Shown: one piece after another, positions 15,533 through 23,987 of the stretch
How the letters are laid out: each line of letters starts with the position of its first letter
Position numbering within the stretch: the first letter of the stretch is position 1
Source of the DNA: UBA4486 sp041984885
GTDB taxonomy: Bacteria; Pseudomonadota; Gammaproteobacteria; Eutrophobiales; Eutrophobiaceae
Direction of reading: 5' to 3'
NCBI GenBank assembly: GCA_041984885.1
Contig: JBHIXH010000003.1
Location: forward strand, 32,807 to 96,806
Length of the DNA: 64,000 nucleotides
The notes under the pieces: model-generated
Seen by the model: only the letters and a program-made list of their open reading frames with translations
The model's database searches: none
Told to the model about the DNA's origin: nothing
Made by a program: the position numbers and the translations under genes

Positions 15533-18073
15533 CTAAAAAGGAATATCCAGATCCGCTTTCACGGCCAGCAAGGATTCACGAAACCGGCCCTGGATCTTTT
15601 CCAGTCCGGCCTGGTTCTCGGCTTCAAACCTGGCAACCAGATACGGGGAGGTATTCGACGGGCGCACCAGTCCCCAGCCGTCCGGAAAATCAGCACGCAA
15701 ACCATCGACATCATGGATTTCCGCATCCTCAAAATTTGCCGCCTGTAACAACGCAGACATGACCGACCCATGTTCTGATTCATCCAGCTTGATCCGTAAT
15801 TCTGGCGTGGAAACACCTTCCGGTATCGTTGCAAAGACATCGGTCGGTATGGATTTTTCTGCCAGCAACACCTCGAGCAAACGCGCGCCGGTGTATAAGG
15901 CATCGTCAAAACCATACCAGCGTTCCTTGAAAAAGATATGGCCACTCATCTCGCCGGCGAGGGGTGCATCGACTTCTTTCATTTTTGCTTTGATCAATGA
16001 ATGCCCGGTTTTCCACATCAATGCCTTACCGCCGCTGGACTCGATCATCGCTTTTAAATAACGACTGCATTTCACATCGTAAATGATCGCGGCGCCCTGG
16101 TTACGCGACAGCACGTCTTTTGCCAGCAACATCAATTGTCGATCCGGCCAGATGATATTGCCGTCACCATCGACGACACCCAGCCGATCACCATCACCGT
16201 CAAAGGCAAAACCGATATCGGCCTGCTCGTCTTTCACCTTCTGAATCAGCTCAGTCAGGTTTTCCGGCTGGCTCGGGTCCGGATGATGATTCGGAAAATT
16301 ACCGTCGACATCGCAATACATCTCGATCACATCGTGTCCCATCGCCCGATACAGTTGTGGCGCGACCGCGCCGGCGACGCCATTTCCGGCATCGACAACG
16401 ATCTTGAACGAGTTGCCGAGTGCAACCGGGATATCCTCGGAGATACGGCGCAGATAGTCGGCGATGATTTCGACGGTTTGCACCTGCCCCTGGCCCGCCG
16501 AAAAGTCGTTTTCCCTGACACGTCGCAACAGGTTCTGAACCGCATCACCGGACAACGTCTCGCCACCAATGACAATTTTTAGTCCATTGTATTCCGGCCC
16601 GTTATGACTGCCGGTCAACATCACGCCGCTTTTTGCTTCCAGCGTATGCGTGGCGAAATAGGTAACCGGTGTCGGCACCATACCAATATCGATCACATCC
16701 TGTCCGCTGGCCGTCAGCCCGGCTATCAGCGCCTCGGCCAGTTCCGGGCTGTGAGTGCGACCATCACGACCGACAACAACACCCTGTTGCCCGGCGACCG
16801 TGGCTTCTGAACCGATTGCCTTACCGATTGCTTTCACCGTATCGGCGGTGAGTTCCTTGCCGACGACACCACGGATGTCATAGGCACGGAAGATTTTTTC
16901 TGAAATCTGTGAACTCGCGGCCGCGGGCGTTTCCTTAACCTCGACCGGTGTCGGCGGGACACCGATATCCAGCACATCATTGGCCCCGGCAGGGGCGGCT
17001 GCATTCGGATTGGCGATGACCGTGGCGTCATCGGTCGCTATACCCCGGGAGACACTGGCCTGCGCCGCGCCGGGTTTACGTTTGCTGCCTGGCAGATCCG
17101 GGATCAACTCTTCCACGCCAGGGTGTGCACCCTCCATGATCGCCTTGACCGCGCCCTGATAAACGACCTCACCTTTTTTCTTCTTGCTACCCGCCTTGTC
17201 GGTGCCGTCTGCCGATGGGGCCGATTTCTTTTTATAAAAATAGAATCCGGCAGCGGCCAGCACGACTATCAACAATACCAGCAGTGGCAACATCGATGAC
17301 CCTTCATCGTCGACAGTGGCAGTACCGCCTTTCGGCCAATAGGCAATTTCAAACCGACTGTTCGCGATCGGCTCCGTGATCGGGTTACCCAGTTTGGAAG
17401 CCTTGTTGCCCGCCTCACCCAGCACAATGGATCGCGATGCGAATGACTGCTTTAACTCGGCATAACCAGTACCGGCGTCGATCGACCCCGCTAATGACTT
17501 GATCAGATCAACCGACACTGCCAGATGTAACAATCCAAGCAAGTTGTTTTCATCGTCATTGACTGCCGTTGCCATAACGATATGTTCATCTTCACTACCG
17601 AATTTATTGACCTCGGCAATAATGTCGTTGTTACCTTTCTCGATATCACGTAACTGATCGATCGAGGCAAAGCTGAGGCCATAACGTTCATCGGATTCAA
17701 CGTCGTATTCGCCGGGGAGATAGATGCGCAGACGCAACGCCTGTCCAATTGAAGATTTTTTGCTCTCGGCCAGGTCCTGCAACGCACTGCTATCCCCGGT
17801 GGTGAGTGCCTGTTTGACTTCTGTGTCTTTTGCCACCGCCAACAATTCCGATCGAGCCGTTGCCAGACTTTTTTCAAATGGCTGAACCAGCGACGCTACT
17901 TTTTGCTGTAACTCCTCTTCCTCTGCAAGACGCGCCTTCTCCGCCAGCGTGGACAACAGAAAATTTCCGCCAACAAGAACGATAAGCAATACAACCAGGC
18001 CAATACCACCGTAGGTCAGATTGCGCACCTTGCGACGAGACAATTTCTTTTCAGTTATCGGGCCTTCAACCAT
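15533..18073 (-). CDS. algC: AlgC, phosphomannomutase/phosphoglucomutase with membrane-bound N-terminus
   Basis: An 846-residue protein. Membrane helices at 22-42 and 261-281 flank a periplasmic sensor-like domain. A Lys/Ala/Pro-rich linker (282-385) follows, then the catalytic hexose mutase from about 390. The phosphoserine loop is TGSHNGPEYNG with Ser489. The Mg site is DGDGDR, and the sugar-binding loop is GEMSGH. It interconverts mannose-6-P/mannose-1-P and the glucose phosphates for LPS and exopolysaccharide. The long form is normal in many gammaproteobacteria, although AlgC was first described as the shorter catalytic part. It overlaps the dut end by 8 bases. Confidence 0.94.
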   Translation of the reverse strand: MVEGPITEKKLSRRKVRNLTYGGIGLVVLLIVLVGGNFLLSTLAEKARLAEEEELQQKVASLVQPFEKSLATARSELLAVAKDTEVKQALTTGDSSALQDLAESKKSSIGQALRLRIYLPGEYDVESDERYGLSFASIDQLRDIEKGNNDIIAEVNKFGSEDEHIVMATAVNDDENNLLGLLHLAVSVDLIKSLAGSIDAGTGYAELKQSFASRSIVLGEAGNKASKLGNPITEPIANSRFEIAYWPKGGTATVDDEGSSMLPLLVLLIVVLAAAGFYFYKKKSAPSADGTDKAGSKKKKGEVVYQGAVKAIMEGAHPGVEELIPDLPGSKRKPGAAQASVSRGIATDDATVIANPNAAAPAGANDVLDIGVPPTPVEVKETPAAASSQISEKIFRAYDIRGVVGKELTADTVKAIGKAIGSEATVAGQQGVVVGRDGRTHSPELAEALIAGLTASGQDVIDIGMVPTPVTYFATHTLEAKSGVMLTGSHNGPEYNGLKIVIGGETLSGDAVQNLLRRVRENDFSAGQGQVQTVEIIADYLRRISEDIPVALGNSFKIVVDAGNGVAGAVAPQLYRAMGHDVIEMYCDVDGNFPNHHPDPSQPENLTELIQKVKDEQADIGFAFDGDGDRLGVVDGDGNIIWPDRQLMLLAKDVLSRNQGAAIIYDVKCSRYLKAMIESSGGKALMWKTGHSLIKAKMKEVDAPLAGEMSGHIFFKERWYGFDDALYTGARLLEVLLAEKSIPTDVFATIPEGVSTPELRIKLDESEHGSVMSALLQAANFEDAEIHDVDGLRADFPDGWGLVRPSNTSPYLVARFEAENQAGLEKIQGRFRESLLAVKADLDIPF

Positions 18074-18545
18074 CGACTTTTTCCTCTACCTGAATACCTG
18101 TATGTCCGAATCCGCCAGCACCGCGTTGCGTTGCCTGAAACTCATCAACAACGTCAAACTGACATTGCACGACTGGTACTATCACCATTTGCGCAATGCG
18201 CATGCCGGGTTCGATCTCAAAAGTCCGCTCGCTGCGATTCCAGCACGAGACAAATATCTGCCCCTGGTAATCCGAATCGATCAGGCCAGTCAGATTACCG
18301 AGGACGATGCCATGTTTATGACCAAGCCCGGAGCGGGGCAACAACACCGCGGCCAGCCCGCTGTCCTGAATATCCATCGCGAAACCACACGGGATTAACT
18401 CTGTCTGTCCCGGCTGCAAGCGTATGACCGAACTGATACAGGCAGACAAGTCCATACCGGCCGAGCCGGTCGTCGCATGCGTGGGTATCGGAAACTCAGT
18501 GCCGAGTCTCGGATCGAGAATTTTGATGCATATTTTTTTCTTCAT
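18066..18545 (-). CDS. dut: dUTPase
   Basis: A 159-residue trimeric dUTP diphosphatase with all five motifs: GSAGMDLSA, PRSGLGHKHGI, GLIDSDYQG, AQMVIVPV, and the glycine-rich RGAGGFGHTG near the C-terminus. It hydrolyses dUTP to dUMP and keeps uracil out of DNA. The start MKKKICIKILDPR fits the family well and means the gene overlaps the coaBC end by 50 bases. Confidence 0.96.
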   Translation of the reverse strand: MKKKICIKILDPRLGTEFPIPTHATTGSAGMDLSACISSVIRLQPGQTELIPCGFAMDIQDSGLAAVLLPRSGLGHKHGIVLGNLTGLIDSDYQGQIFVSCWNRSERTFEIEPGMRIAQMVIVPVVQCQFDVVDEFQATQRGAGGFGHTGIQVEEKVDG

Positions 18546-19728
18546 ACTGCTCAGCGATGACCTGGATTAATTTGCGCGCCAGCTTTCGTTTTGATGCGCG
18601 CCCAAGATCAAGATCGCCCCCTTCCCAGAACAAGTGCAGCGCGTTGTCATCAACATCGAAGCCCAGCCCCGCACCGACCTGATTCGCGGCTATTAGATCC
18701 AGGCGTTTATTTTTCAATTTCAGTTTCGCGTTGTCAGCCACGGCGTCGGTCTCTGCCGCAAAGCCGACTGTGAACGGTGGTTTTGCTAATGCCGCCACGT
18801 CTGCCAGTATATCGGCTGTCTTTTCCAGTGTCAGTGAGAATTCACTAACCTTTTTCTTAATCTTCAAAGCGGCGATGTTTTCACAGGCATAATCGGCGAC
18901 GGCGGCCGCTGAGATAAAGATAGAATGGTCATTAATGTTCTGCATGACTGCGGCGTGCATCTCCCTCGCTGACTCAATTTGAATCAACCGGGTCATCTCT
19001 GGCGCGCTCAACTCGGACGGGCCGGAGACGAGCGTCACGTTCGCACCGGCTTCAGTGGCGGCCTCGGCAATCGCGTAGCCCATACGACCGGAACTGCGGT
19101 TGCTGATATAGCGTACCGGGTCGATATACTCACGCGTTGGCCCGGCGGTAATGAGCACGGATTGGCCGGCCATCAGGCCGGTCTGAAACTGTTTGATCAC
19201 TTCGCCGACGATTTGATCCGGCTCCAGCATGCGCCCGGGCCCCTCTTCACCGCAGGCCTGGCTGCCGCTGGCCGGCCCCAGCATCGGCAGCCCCCGTTCC
19301 TGCAATACAGCCACGTTTTGCTGTGTCGCCGCTGCCTGCCACATTTGCTGGTTCATTGCCGGCACCAGGACAATCGGCGCATCCGCCGCCAGGCAAATCG
19401 TGCTGAGCAAGTCATCGGCCAGGCCGTGTGCCAGACGTGCCAGCGTGTTCGCACTGCAGGGGGCGATCAGCAGCAAGTCCGCCCAGCGGGCGAGCTCGAT
19501 ATGCCCCATCGCGGCCTCGGCCTGTTCGTCCAGTAGTGTCGTCGCCACCCGGTGACCGGACAACGCCTGCATCGTCAGCGGCGTGATAAATTCGCACGCC
19601 GCGGTCGTCATCACCACCCGTACCTCGGCCCCCTGCTCACGCAGACGACGAATGAGTTCAGCACTTTTGTAGGCCGCGATGCCACCGGTGACACCGAGCA
19701 GGATCCGCTTGTTCATCAATCTGTTCAT
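18496..19728 (-). CDS. coaBC: CoaBC, phosphopantothenoylcysteine decarboxylase/synthetase
   Basis: A 410-residue bifunctional enzyme of coenzyme A synthesis. The N-terminal flavoprotein CoaC half has KRILLGVTGGIAAYKS, the PCSANT motif and the catalytic Cys in GSQACGEEGPGRM. The CoaB half has ITAGPTREYIDPVRYISN, SSGRMG and AAAVADY, with the KIKKK loop. A start at 19716 (MNKRILLG) is also possible. The last 17 codons overlap dut in another frame. It is first in coaBC-dut-algC-argB-slmA and divergent from radC. Confidence 0.95.
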   Translation of the reverse strand: MNRLMNKRILLGVTGGIAAYKSAELIRRLREQGAEVRVVMTTAACEFITPLTMQALSGHRVATTLLDEQAEAAMGHIELARWADLLLIAPCSANTLARLAHGLADDLLSTICLAADAPIVLVPAMNQQMWQAAATQQNVAVLQERGLPMLGPASGSQACGEEGPGRMLEPDQIVGEVIKQFQTGLMAGQSVLITAGPTREYIDPVRYISNRSSGRMGYAIAEAATEAGANVTLVSGPSELSAPEMTRLIQIESAREMHAAVMQNINDHSIFISAAAVADYACENIAALKIKKKVSEFSLTLEKTADILADVAALAKPPFTVGFAAETDAVADNAKLKLKNKRLDLIAANQVGAGLGFDVDDNALHLFWEGGDLDLGRASKRKLARKLIQVIAEQYEEKNMHQNSRSETRH

Positions 19729-19795
19729 ATTGGTGTGATTCTAAACTATATTGAACAGGCGCTACACGCACGGATTCACAGACACTGGAGGTCGT

Positions 19796-20470
19796 ATGCC
19801 AATCACTCACTGGCCCGGGGCCGAACGCCCACGCGAGAAATTATTGCTAAAAGGCGCGGCGGCGTTATCCGATGCCGAATTGCTCGCCATCTTCTTTCGT
19901 ACCGGTACACGCGGACGTTCTGCTGTCGATCTGGCGCGTGACCTGGTCCGTGACTACGATGGCCTGCGCTCACTACTCGATGCCGACCAGGCGACCCTGT
20001 GCAGTGCAAAGGGTATCGGCCCCACCAAATACGTGCTGATACAGGCGGCACTGGAACTCGGGCGCCGGTATTTGCAATCCGAACTAAGCGAACGCGCCGC
20101 CATGACGAACCCGCAAAACGTGCGTGATTTTCTCAGCCTGCACCTACGCCGACAAAAACACGAGGTGTTCGCCGCGATGTTCCTGGATAACCGGCATCGA
20201 GTCATTGAATTCAGGACGTTGTTCCGCGGCACGATCAACGGCGCCAGCGTGTATCCACGTGAAGTCGTGAAAGAGGCGCTGGCACTGAATGCCGCGGCAA
20301 TCATCTTTGCGCACAACCATCCGTCCGGTGTGGCTGAACCGAGTCAGGCCGATGTGCAAATTACGAAGCAGTTACGCGAGGCACTTGAACTCGTGGATAT
20401 CAACGTGCTCGATCATTTTATTGTTGGTGATGGCAACGCCGTGTCGTTTTCCGAGCGCGGCCTGTTATAG
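19796..20470 (+). CDS. radC: RadC family JAB-domain protein
   Basis: A 224-residue protein starting MPITHWPGAERPREKLL, with CTGGAGG just upstream as ribosome-binding site; the frame is open 15 codons further. The N-terminal helix-hairpin-helix (GIGPTKYVLIQAALEL) is followed by a JAB/MPN metalloprotease-like domain with FAHNHPSGVAEPSQAD. The cellular function of RadC is unsettled; the old repair role is doubtful. It is divergent from coaBC, as in pseudomonads. Confidence 0.92.
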   Translation: MPITHWPGAERPREKLLLKGAAALSDAELLAIFFRTGTRGRSAVDLARDLVRDYDGLRSLLDADQATLCSAKGIGPTKYVLIQAALELGRRYLQSELSERAAMTNPQNVRDFLSLHLRRQKHEVFAAMFLDNRHRVIEFRTLFRGTINGASVYPREVVKEALALNAAAIIFAHNHPSGVAEPSQADVQITKQLREALELVDINVLDHFIVGDGNAVSFSERGLL

Positions 20471-20490
20471 AAACAAACGAAACCAGCGGC

Positions 20491-21204
20491 TTATTTAAAC
20501 ACGCCCGCGATCGTTTGCTGGATGGATTCCGCCGCCGCACGCGGATCGGCCGCGTCACGGATCGGACGACCGACGACGATGTGGTCGGCACCGTTGCTGA
20601 ACGCCTGCTCCACATTAACGGTGCGTTTTTGATCGTCTTTATTATCGACCGGCCGAATGCCGGGCGTGATGACAAGTAACTTGTGATCGATATGTTCCCG
20701 TAACGCCGGTGCCTCCAGGCCGGACGAGATGACGCCGTCGCAACCGGATTCGAGCGCCCGTTTGGCGCGCGATAACACCAGCGCCTCAACATCGCAGTCA
20801 AAACCGAGATCATCGAGATCGCCGCGGTCGAGACTGGTCAGCGCGGTGACCGCGAGGATCTTCACCTCGCCTTTCGCCTCGGCGGCCGCCTGCATGATCG
20901 CGTCGTTACCGTGCACGGTCGCGAATGTCGCGCCATGCCGGCTGAGTGCGCGCACGGCCGATTGCACCGTCTGCGGCACGTCGAAAAACTTCAAATCGAC
21001 GAACACCTTCTTGTCCCGCTGGATCAGCCATTCGAGCAGATTGAAATAATCGCCGGCCATGAACAGCTCCAGGCCAATCTTGTAAAACGTCACCGCGTCG
21101 CCGAGTTGCTCGACCAGTTCCCGCCCCTGCTGCGGCGACGGTACATCGAGGGCAAAGATGAGGCGATCCCGATTGTCTATCGGTTTTGGCTTGAATTCAG
21201 ACAT
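20491..21204 (-). CDS. pyrF: Orotidine 5'-phosphate decarboxylase
   Basis: A 237-residue TIM barrel. LIFALDVPS, FYKIGLELF and the catalytic Lys/Asp cluster DLKFFDVPQT are present. TPGIRPVDNKDDQKR and the phosphate-binding VVGRPI complete the site. It makes UMP from OMP. It is convergent with radC (20 bases apart) and divergent from the rpmB promoter. Confidence 0.96.
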   Translation of the reverse strand: MSEFKPKPIDNRDRLIFALDVPSPQQGRELVEQLGDAVTFYKIGLELFMAGDYFNLLEWLIQRDKKVFVDLKFFDVPQTVQSAVRALSRHGATFATVHGNDAIMQAAAEAKGEVKILAVTALTSLDRGDLDDLGFDCDVEALVLSRAKRALESGCDGVISSGLEAPALREHIDHKLLVITPGIRPVDNKDDQKRTVNVEQAFSNGADHIVVGRPIRDAADPRAAAESIQQTIAGVFK

Positions 21205-21322
21205 GGCAATTGTATCTCATTGAAATATAATAAATTATTGTTCTGTGACGGCGTATTCAGGCGGCAAATTGCAGCATAGACCGAAACCGGACGCAAGCCG
21301 CTGGCGAAACCCGGCTGAAAGC

Positions 21323-21351
21323 TTGGCAGTACCGCATGATCCATGTAAAAT
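21323..21351 (+). promoter_or_regulatory. Sigma-70 promoter of rpmB-rpmG
   Basis: TTGGCA at 21323-21328 and TAAAAT at 21346-21351 are separated by exactly 17 bases. This is a near-consensus housekeeping promoter 45 bases upstream of rpmB, and fits the strong expression needed for ribosomal proteins. Confidence 0.7.
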
Positions 21352-21395
21352 CCGCGCTCTTTTTCACAAGTAGAACAACATTTACGGAAGCCATC

Positions 21396-21632
21396 ATGTC
21401 TCGCGTTTGCCAAGTAACCGGAAAAAAACCGATGGCGGGAAACAACGTATCGCACGCGCATAACAAGACGCGTCGCCGTTTTCTGCCAAACCTGCACTAT
21501 CGACGCTTCTGGGTCGAGAGTGAAAAGCGCTGGGTGCGCCTGCGTGTCAGCCGACATGGCATTCGCGTCATCGATAAAAAAGGCATCGATAACGTGCTGT
21601 CCGACATCCGCGCCCGCGGTGAAAAAGTCTAG
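21396..21632 (+). CDS. rpmB: 50S ribosomal protein L28
   Basis: A 78-residue basic protein starting MSRVCQVTGKKPMAGNNVSH, the standard L28 N-terminus. The open frame extends 20 codons further upstream, but alignment fixes this ATG. It ends 10 bases before rpmG. The rpmB-rpmG pair has its own promoter and terminator. Confidence 0.97.
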   Translation: MSRVCQVTGKKPMAGNNVSHAHNKTRRRFLPNLHYRRFWVESEKRWVRLRVSRHGIRVIDKKGIDNVLSDIRARGEKV

Positions 21633-21642
21633 GAGCTAACAG

Positions 21643-21798
21643 ATGCGCGATAAAATCAAACTCGTTTCCAGTGCCGGCACCGGTCACTATTACACAACGA
21701 CGAAGAACAAACGTAACATGCCGGACAAAATGGAAATCAAGAAATTCGATCCGGTCGTACGCAAACACGTGATCTACAAGGAAGGCAAGATTAAATAA
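21643..21798 (+). CDS. rpmG: 50S ribosomal protein L33
   Basis: A 51-residue protein beginning MRDKIKLVSSAGTGHYYTTT and ending VIYKEGKIK. It is the cysteine-free L33 form, without the zinc-ribbon CxxC pairs. An AGGAG site lies 7 bases before the ATG. It is second gene of the rpmB-rpmG operon and is followed by an intrinsic terminator. Confidence 0.97.
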   Translation: MRDKIKLVSSAGTGHYYTTTKNKRNMPDKMEIKKFDPVVRKHVIYKEGKIK

Positions 21799-21817
21799 TC
21801 CCTCTTATCAGGGGATA

Positions 21818-21847
21818 GAAAAAACCCGCTGTGACAGCGGGTTTTTT
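21818..21847 (+). terminator. Rho-independent terminator of rpmB-rpmG
   Basis: AAAACCCGCT and AGCGGGTTTT form a 10-pair stem around a GTGAC loop, followed by further T. It is symmetric enough to serve the convergent desaturase gene (ending at 21867) as well. Confidence 0.92.
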
Positions 21848-21866
21848 ATTGTCTTCGTTTTGATGC

Positions 21867-23051
21867 TTACGGTGCAGGCAAGGCCGGCTGCAAACTGTAA
21901 CCCCGTAACAACGCTACAAAGTCTTCCAGCGCAGCAATGCCGGACTGCTCGGCATGTCGGCACCACTGTTGCAGGTCTTTCAGGATCATTTCTTCCGTCA
22001 GTGCCGTGTCCTGCCAGAGTTGTTGCAACTTCTGCCTGAACTCATACACCGCCTTCATCGCCTCGTTTTCATTTAACAACTTTTCCAGTTGTTCTATTGT
22101 GTGCGTGTCGAGTTGCCATTGCGGTTTGTTTAACAACCGCCGCATCTTGCGCAGGGCAATACGACCGGAACGTTTTGTGCGCGAGTATTCATCACGATAG
22201 ACCTGGCGAATGACGTTACGCGTGTAATCCGACATCACATGCATGCGCGATGTCACCACGGCAGTCGCCGTATCGGCATCAATGCGATCCTTTGTCGGAT
22301 CAAACAATAACCGCGGTGCCAGTTTTTTCACCCTGGCCATTCCCAGCGCTTGCAAACAGCAGATGTAAAACCAGCCTATATCAAACTCCCACCATTTACT
22401 GGAGAACCGGGCCGAACTGGCAAACGCATGGTGATTGTTATGCATTTCCTCGCCACCGATCAAAATACCGATCGGTGTAATATTCGTTGCGGCATCCGGC
22501 GAATCATAATTGCGGTAACCCCACCAGTGACCGAGACCATTGATCACACCCGCGGCAAAAAACGGGATCCACGCCATTTGTATTGCCCAGATCGAAACAC
22601 CGATAACACCAAACAACAACACGTTGATTGCCAGCATGGCAACGATGCCACAATTCGTAAATGGCAGGTAAAAGTGTTTCTCCATCCAGTCATCCGGGGT
22701 TGCATGACCATAGTCGACAATCGTCGCGTCGTTTTCACATTCTTCACGATATAACTCCACGCCTTCCCACAGGACCTTGTTGATGCCGTGCGTTTGCGGA
22801 CTGTGCGGGTCGTCGGCGGACTCCACCTGCGCATGGTGTTTGCGATGCACGGCGACCCATTCCTGTGTGCGCATGCCGGTCGTTAACCACAACCAGAAAC
22901 GGAAAAAATGACTGACGACGGGGTGCAGATTGACAGCGCGATGTGCCTGACAACGGTGCAGGTAAAGCGTGACCGCAGCGATCGTGATGTGCGTGAGTGC
23001 CAGCGTAACAATAATGTAGCCCCACCAGGGCAAGACGATCAGACCGGTCAT
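21867..23051 (-). CDS. Fatty acid desaturase (delta-9, acyl-lipid/acyl-CoA type)
   Basis: A 394-residue membrane di-iron desaturase. The three histidine boxes are HRCQAH (32-37), HRKHH (69-73) and HNNHH (205-209). The surrounding hydrophobic helices and GHWWGYRNYDSPD match bacterial DesA-type enzymes that put a double bond into saturated membrane acyl chains. The C-terminal 130 residues form a charged helical extension. It follows the AEC carrier gene by 48 bases on the same strand. Confidence 0.92.
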   Translation of the reverse strand: MTGLIVLPWWGYIIVTLALTHITIAAVTLYLHRCQAHRAVNLHPVVSHFFRFWLWLTTGMRTQEWVAVHRKHHAQVESADDPHSPQTHGINKVLWEGVELYREECENDATIVDYGHATPDDWMEKHFYLPFTNCGIVAMLAINVLLFGVIGVSIWAIQMAWIPFFAAGVINGLGHWWGYRNYDSPDAATNITPIGILIGGEEMHNNHHAFASSARFSSKWWEFDIGWFYICCLQALGMARVKKLAPRLLFDPTKDRIDADTATAVVTSRMHVMSDYTRNVIRQVYRDEYSRTKRSGRIALRKMRRLLNKPQWQLDTHTIEQLEKLLNENEAMKAVYEFRQKLQQLWQDTALTEEMILKDLQQWCRHAEQSGIAALEDFVALLRGYSLQPALPAP

Positions 23052-23099
23052 ATTTTATCTCCTGCGAATGGTTATTTTCATTGGTTTTGAATGCAACGA

Positions 23100-23987
23100 C
23101 TATGCCGCCGCCGTCAAGACATAATACAACGCCAGCGGTAACGTAATGACGCTGAACGCATTGCCAAACAACACCATTGCTGCAACGCGAGACGGTTGTT
23201 GCCGGTAATGCTCGGCAAACATGTAGTTTAATACCGCTGGCGGCAAGGCGCCGAAAAGCAATAATGTGCCCTGCTCGACCGGCGTCAATTGTAACCACGG
23301 CGTGACGGACAATGCCAGTGCCACCCCGATAACCGGCGATAACACGGCGACCAACAAGCCAATCCGCCACTCGGACAAGTCGGTTTCAGCCAGCCGTACA
23401 CCGAGCGCAAACAACATCAACGGCACACAGATATTTCCCAGCAACCGGATAGGCTGCAGGATGACATCCGGCACAGCCACCCCGCCAAACCCCAGGCCCA
23501 GCGCCAGCATGGTCGCAATCATCATCGGGTTCGTTGCCACGCTGGCCAGGTTGAAATCACGATGCATGATCGCCGGTGCGATCGTGATGTGAAAAAAATT
23601 GCACACAATAAATACTATGACCGCCTGCGGCATCGCCTGCTGACCAAACGTTAACACGACCAGCGGCAAACCCAGGTTGCCGGCGTTACTGAACATTAAC
23701 GGCGGACACAACACGGGCACAGGAATATTCAAATAGCGGGACAGCTGCCAGCCGATCAGGCCGGAAATGAGAATAATAAAGGCTATGCCGAAAGCAAGAG
23801 AACTGAACACGTTTTCATAACCGGATTGATCGGTCAGCACGCTGAACAACAACGCCGGCACGAACACATCCATGTTTAACCGGTTCGGTAATGTCATGTC
23901 CGGTGTGAATCGTTTGGCGTACGCCAGGCCGACCAGCACAACGGTAAAGATCGGAAAGGTAATTTCAAAAATGCGGGCGGCAATCAT
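23100..23987 (-). CDS. AEC family transporter
   Basis: A 295-residue protein with about ten hydrophobic helices in two similar halves, as in the auxin efflux carrier family. PLMFSNAGNLGLPLV is the crossing motif of the first half. Relatives move malonate and other organic acids. The substrate here is unknown. Its start overlaps the hyuA-like stop by 4 bases (ATGA), so it probably carries a compound linked to that hydrolase. Confidence 0.85.
   Translation of the reverse strand: MIAARIFEITFPIFTVVLVGLAYAKRFTPDMTLPNRLNMDVFVPALLFSVLTDQSGYENVFSSLAFGIAFIILISGLIGWQLSRYLNIPVPVLCPPLMFSNAGNLGLPLVVLTFGQQAMPQAVIVFIVCNFFHITIAPAIMHRDFNLASVATNPMMIATMLALGLGFGGVAVPDVILQPIRLLGNICVPLMLFALGVRLAETDLSEWRIGLLVAVLSPVIGVALALSVTPWLQLTPVEQGTLLLFGALPPAVLNYMFAEHYRQQPSRVAAMVLFGNAFSVITLPLALYYVLTAAA

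Noticed and set aside
22744..23370. Minus-strand 208-residue frame across the desaturase and carrier genes
   Set aside because: It overlaps two well-supported genes in another frame and has no recognisable domain.
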